A DNA stretch of 64,000 nucleotides, taken from contig NZ_LMSD01000034.1 of assembly GCF_001428045.1 (NCBI RefSeq), forward strand, positions 431,312 to 495,311, in the 5' to 3' direction. The notes under the pieces are model-generated. The model ran no database searches, was not told the origin of the DNA, and saw only the letters and a list, made by a program, of their open reading frames with translations. Every line of letters begins with the position of its first letter. Positions within the stretch are counted from its first letter, which is position 1. The translations under genes were made by a program, and so were the position numbers. This stretch comes from Paenibacillus sp. Soil750 (lineage in GTDB: Bacteria; Bacillota; Bacilli; Paenibacillales; NBRC-103111). Below, piece after piece: positions 60,965 through 64,000 of this stretch.

Positions 60965-61073
60965 AGCAATTCCTCCTAAATAACAATTGATGACGTGATT
61001 GTATCGCACATTTTTAAACTGAATGTAAACAAATGTATATATGGAAGATGCACTTCATTTTTTGCATACGCTC

Positions 61074-61125
61074 TTGTAAATAATTGGTTATATGCTACAA
61101 TAAAAGATACTATTCGGTATCTTTT
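61074..61125 (+). promoter_or_regulatory. Promoter and 9-bp inverted repeat upstream of the peroxiredoxin-like gene
   Basis: TTGTAA (61074-61079), 16 bases, TACAAT (61096-61101). Directly after the -10, AAAAGATAC (61102) and GTATCTTTT (61117-61125) form a perfect 9-bp inverted repeat around TATTCG. The repeat covers the expected start site, so it could be an operator or a 5' mRNA hairpin. Confidence 0.55.
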
Positions 61126-61149
61126 TAACAAAAAAAGGAGAGATGCAGC

Positions 61150-61794
61150 ATGTCTATGAAAGAGCAATTGGAACAAGCCAAGTCGGGATTTATAGCTAGG
61201 GGACCTGTTGAAGCACAGTCACACATTTTCCGTCACATAGCAGAGCAACAGCAATCAGGGCGTGTTTACGGATTAAAAGTAGGAGACATCGCTCCGAATT
61301 TTGTTTTGACCAATCCGCTAGGCGAGCAAATAACATTATACAATGAGCTGACCAAAGGTCCGGTTATCCTAGCATTTTACCGCGGCAGTTGGTGTCCTTA
61401 TTGCAATATTCAGTTAAGAGCGTATCAGGAAATTGTGCCAGAGATTCATGAGTATGGTGCCCAGTTGCTAGCTATTACCCCGCAAAGTCCTGACAATTCG
61501 TTAACGCAGAAAGAGAAAGAACAGTTAACTTTCCAGGTGCTGAGCGATCCACATGGACTTGTCGCTGAGCGTTATCACCTGTTATTCGAAATGCCTGACT
61601 ATCTTCAACATACATTCAAACATATCCTAGGTAGAGATCTCACAGCGTTCAATGAGACTGATCGTTGGATATTGCCGATTCCGGGTATTTATTTGTTAGA
61701 TCGGGAGAGGGTAGTCCGTTTCACGCAAGCAAACCCTGATTTCATGATACGAATGGAGCCACGAGATCTCATCACACAATTGAAAAAGCTATAA
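61150..61794 (+). CDS. AhpC/TSA-type peroxiredoxin-like protein
   Basis: The 214-residue soluble thioredoxin-fold protein has ILAFYRGSWCPYCNIQLRAYQE with C82 and C85 spaced CPYC. The surrounding family motif F-Y-R-G-x-W-C-P-Y-C-x-x-Q-L is typical of the peroxiredoxin-like AhpC/TSA group. GDIAPNFVLTNPLGEQITL precedes it. LLAITPQSPDNSLTQKEKEQLTFQVLSDPHG is also conserved. Probable peroxidase or redox sensor. ATG 61150 has AGGAG 8 bases upstream, behind the inverted repeat at 61102. Confidence 0.87.
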   Translation: MSMKEQLEQAKSGFIARGPVEAQSHIFRHIAEQQQSGRVYGLKVGDIAPNFVLTNPLGEQITLYNELTKGPVILAFYRGSWCPYCNIQLRAYQEIVPEIHEYGAQLLAITPQSPDNSLTQKEKEQLTFQVLSDPHGLVAERYHLLFEMPDYLQHTFKHILGRDLTAFNETDRWILPIPGIYLLDRERVVRFTQANPDFMIRMEPRDLITQLKKL

Positions 61795-61897
61795 AGGACA
61801 GGAGAATTTATCTATAGTTATCCTTTCCTTCGAATTGGTAAATCCTAATATGCTATGATGAGTTCATGCATTACGCATGGTATAGGAGGATCCCAAC

Positions 61898-63376
61898 ATG
61901 TCATTAATCAATGTTTCAAACCTAACGTTTGCCTATGATGGCAGCTATGATCATATATTCGAGGACGTTAATTTTCAAATCGATACCGATTGGAAGTTAG
62001 GTTTTACAGGAAGAAACGGGAGAGGGAAGACAACTTTTCTCAGCTTGCTGCTAGGTAAATACGAATACAGCGGGCATATTTCTGCGAATGTCAGCTTTGA
62101 ATATTTCCCTTTTCAAGTCAACAACAAACAAGATCAAACGTTGGATATCATCAATACGATTTTGCCAGATTATCAACATTGGGAATTAATGCGCGAGCTC
62201 ACCTTACTTAAGGTTACAGAGGACGTTCTTTATCGACCCTTCGAGTCATTGTCAAACGGTGAGCAAACGAAAGTATTGTTAGCTGCTTTATTTCTGAAGG
62301 AAAATAGCTTCTTGTTAATTGATGAACCCACCAATCATCTCGACATGAATGCAAGAAAGCTGGTCAGTGAGTATCTTAATACGAAGAATGGCTATATCTT
62401 AGTGTCTCACGACAGATCATTTCTGGATAATTGTGTAGACCACATCCTATCCATTAATAAGACCAATATCGAAATTCAAAAGGGTAATTTCTCCGATTGG
62501 TGGGAAAATAAGCAAAGGCAAGATCACTATGAGCTCGCTGAGAATGAGAAGCTGAGGAAGGATATCAAACGATTATCCGATGCGGCTAAACGAACGAGCA
62601 ATTGGTCTCACGAAGTCGAGAAAACGAAGAATGGCACTAGAAATTCGGGTTCCAAGGTAGATAAGGGGTATATTGGTCACAAGGCTGCGAAGATGATGAA
62701 ACGTTCTAAATCCATTGAGCAAAGACAAGAATCTGCCATCGACGAAAGGTCTAAGCTGCTCAAAAATATTGAAAGTGCTGAAGACCTCAAGATAACCCAA
62801 CTTGCCTACCACAAAAACCAACTTGCTGCGCTTGAACATATCTCGATACATTACGGCGAGAAAATAGTATGCCAAGATGTTAGTTTTACGATCGAACAAG
62901 GTGAACGCATTGCGCTATCAGGTAAAAATGGTTCTGGCAAATCAAGTATAATCAAGCTGCTATGTGGTGAGCATATCGATTATACAGGAACTTTCCGAAA
63001 GGGAAGCCAACTTCAAATATCCTATGTTTCCCAGGATACCTCGCATTTACATGGAAATTTAACCGACTACGCGAAGAACAATGGGATTGATGAGAGCCTG
63101 TTTAAGGCGATATTAAGGAAGCTGGATTTTGCTAGAGTGCAATTTGAAAAAGATATATCTTCCTTTAGCGGCGGCCAGAAGAAGAAAGTGCTGATCGCCA
63201 AAAGTTTGAGTGAGAAAGTACATCTGCATATTTGGGATGAACCGCTTAACTTTATTGATGTGATTTCAAGAATGCAGATCGAAGAACTATTGCTTGAACA
63301 TGCACCAACTCTTCTATTTGTAGAGCATGACAAGGAATTTTGTGACAATGTAGCGACGAAGATTATTGAGCTTTAA
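61898..63376 (+). CDS. ABC-F ATPase, Lsa/Msr type
   Basis: The 492-residue protein has two ATP-binding domains and no membrane helices. First: MSLINVSNLTFAYDGSYDHIFEDVNF, Walker A GRNGRGKTT, signature LSNGEQTK, LLIDEPTNHLDM. Then a charged linker of about 80 residues (KLRKDIKRLSDAAKRTSNWSHEVEKTKNG, GYIGHKAAKMMKRSKSIEQR). Second: GKNGSGKSSIIKLL, FSGGQKKKVLIAKSL, LHIWDEPLNFIDV. This closely follows Lsa-type proteins that protect ribosomes from lincosamides, streptogramins or pleuromutilins, so intrinsic resistance is plausible but the spectrum cannot be read off. ATG 61898 follows AGGAGG. No leader peptide is seen in the short upstream region. Confidence 0.88.
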   Translation: MSLINVSNLTFAYDGSYDHIFEDVNFQIDTDWKLGFTGRNGRGKTTFLSLLLGKYEYSGHISANVSFEYFPFQVNNKQDQTLDIINTILPDYQHWELMRELTLLKVTEDVLYRPFESLSNGEQTKVLLAALFLKENSFLLIDEPTNHLDMNARKLVSEYLNTKNGYILVSHDRSFLDNCVDHILSINKTNIEIQKGNFSDWWENKQRQDHYELAENEKLRKDIKRLSDAAKRTSNWSHEVEKTKNGTRNSGSKVDKGYIGHKAAKMMKRSKSIEQRQESAIDERSKLLKNIESAEDLKITQLAYHKNQLAALEHISIHYGEKIVCQDVSFTIEQGERIALSGKNGSGKSSIIKLLCGEHIDYTGTFRKGSQLQISYVSQDTSHLHGNLTDYAKNNGIDESLFKAILRKLDFARVQFEKDISSFSGGQKKKVLIAKSLSEKVHLHIWDEPLNFIDVISRMQIEELLLEHAPTLLFVEHDKEFCDNVATKIIEL

Positions 63377-63397
63377 GGAGATATATGAATGTGGAGG

Positions 63398-63420
63398 AGC
63401 CTGAGAAATCAGGCTTTTTT
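63398..63420 (+). terminator. Intrinsic terminator
   Basis: AGCCTGA/TCAGGCT, a perfect 7-bp stem with GAAA loop, followed by TTTTTT. Confidence 0.88.
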
Positions 63421-63540
63421 CGTATTTATTGATGAATGATTAACGTCATTAATTATTGTGATTTCCCGTGAAACTTTACTTCGACTTAGAAACACTTAGA
63501 ATAGAAGTATACTTAATAATTCTATTGGAGTTGACGTTTC

Positions 63541-64000
63541 ATGTATCTGAGAAAACTGGAAATTCAAAAGCAAGGGAATATCGACGCTGAGAAATATCCG
63601 TTTACGATCCCATCCATCCAATCATTGACTTCCATTACTTTCGAGAAGAATGTCACTTTCCTGGTCGGGGAGAATGGTTCAGGCAAATCAACCATCCTTG
63701 AAGCCATCGCTTACCAATGTGGGTTTAACACAGCCAGTGGTGGTAGAAACAATGTGTATGACGTCGACGCAGCGCATTCCATTCTGGGGGAGCACTTACG
63801 GCTCTCTTGGATGCCGAAGATTACGAATGGGTTCTTTCTCCGAGCAGAGACTTTTTATAACTTTGCTAGCTATTTAGATACGATGCCTGAAAGCTTGCCC
63901 TATTACGGTGGCCGCTCCTTACACGAGCAATCGCACGGTGAGGCATTCCTCTCTCTTTTTAAGCATCGATTCGGTAAAAAAGCAATTTATCTCCTAGATG
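63541..64000 (+). CDS. AAA-type ATPase, 5' part (3' end off window)
   Basis: The 153 visible codons start at ATG 63541 and run off the right edge. They read MYLRKLEIQKQGNIDAEKYPF, ITFEKNVTFLVGENGSGKSTILEAIAYQCGFNTASGG (Walker A GENGSGKST), then ILGEHLRLSWMPKITNGFFLRAETFYNFASYLD and SLHEQSHGEAFLSLF, which resembles the family's signature region, and KAIYLLD, the start of Walker B. This matches the single-ATPase AAA proteins related to ABC/RecF folds (predicted ATPase family). Function is unknown. Confidence 0.8.
   Translation, partial: MYLRKLEIQKQGNIDAEKYPFTIPSIQSLTSITFEKNVTFLVGENGSGKSTILEAIAYQCGFNTASGGRNNVYDVDAAHSILGEHLRLSWMPKITNGFFLRAETFYNFASYLDTMPESLPYYGGRSLHEQSHGEAFLSLFKHRFGKKAIYLLD

Overview
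The window looks like a chromosomal segment of an endospore-forming Paenibacillus-type Firmicute. The evidence is the collagen-like exosporium protein with a BclB-type tail, a complete GerA-type germinant receptor operon behind a near-perfect sigma-G promoter, YesM/YesN and LplB/YtcP-style sugar transport loci, strong Shine-Dalgarno sites with frequent TTG and GTG starts, and many strong intrinsic terminators. No rRNA, tRNA, insertion sequence or CRISPR array was seen.

Layout. 1-2.9 kb: the 3' end of an exosporium glycoprotein gene, short-chain dehydrogenase relics, then a luciferase-like oxidoreductase. 3.1-5.2 kb: an NmrA-like protein and a NiaP-like MFS transporter that appears to start at ATC. 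5.4-8.8 kb: a VanR-VanS-VanY-VanZ cluster with no vanHAX ligase genes. 9-13.4 kb: a hypothetical protein, a UPF0597/cysteine desulfidase-like protein, a TetX-like monooxygenase with its own TetR regulator, and fused marR/MFS relics. 13.4-20.3 kb: a secreted SLH-like protein, a T-box leader controlling asd, a DUF1801 protein, a lipoprotein, a phosphotransferase, a LysE exporter, and a ZTP riboswitch ahead of a DJ-1/PfpI-GNAT fusion. 20.6-27 kb: YesMN-type two-component genes (the kinase has lost its N-terminus) with a sugar ABC importer. 27-32.4 kb: a TelA-family pair, then two glycosyltransferase-like genes with a GDP-mannose pyrophosphorylase/cupin gene.

32.4-33 kb is a tandem array of eleven 52-bp units, each carrying an inverted repeat. 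33-35.1 kb holds a metallophosphoesterase, a mini-protein paralogous to its N-terminus, and two truncated relics placed back to back. 35.1-46 kb is the most coherent accessory system: a GntR regulator fused to a sugar-binding-protein domain, divergent from two permeases, a binding lipoprotein, two PLP sugar aminotransferases, a deacetylase-like protein and a ceramidase-like hydrolase. The likely job is uptake and processing of an amino-sugar or aminocyclitol-containing glycoconjugate, but the substrate cannot be read from sequence.

46-64 kb: an SLH relic, a secreted ankyrin-repeat protein, a broken P-loop kinase, the ger operon, a Crp/Fnr regulator, small membrane proteins, an HD-GYP protein, a CBS protein, a DUF4309 protein, a quinone-oxidoreductase-like protein, a DrrAB-type ABC exporter, a peroxiredoxin-like protein, an Lsa-type ABC-F protein and the start of an AAA ATPase. 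Neither sugar importer has its own ATPase, so both probably use a shared MsmX-type ATPase encoded elsewhere. At least eight gene relics are present, suggesting repeated deletion in the accessory parts.
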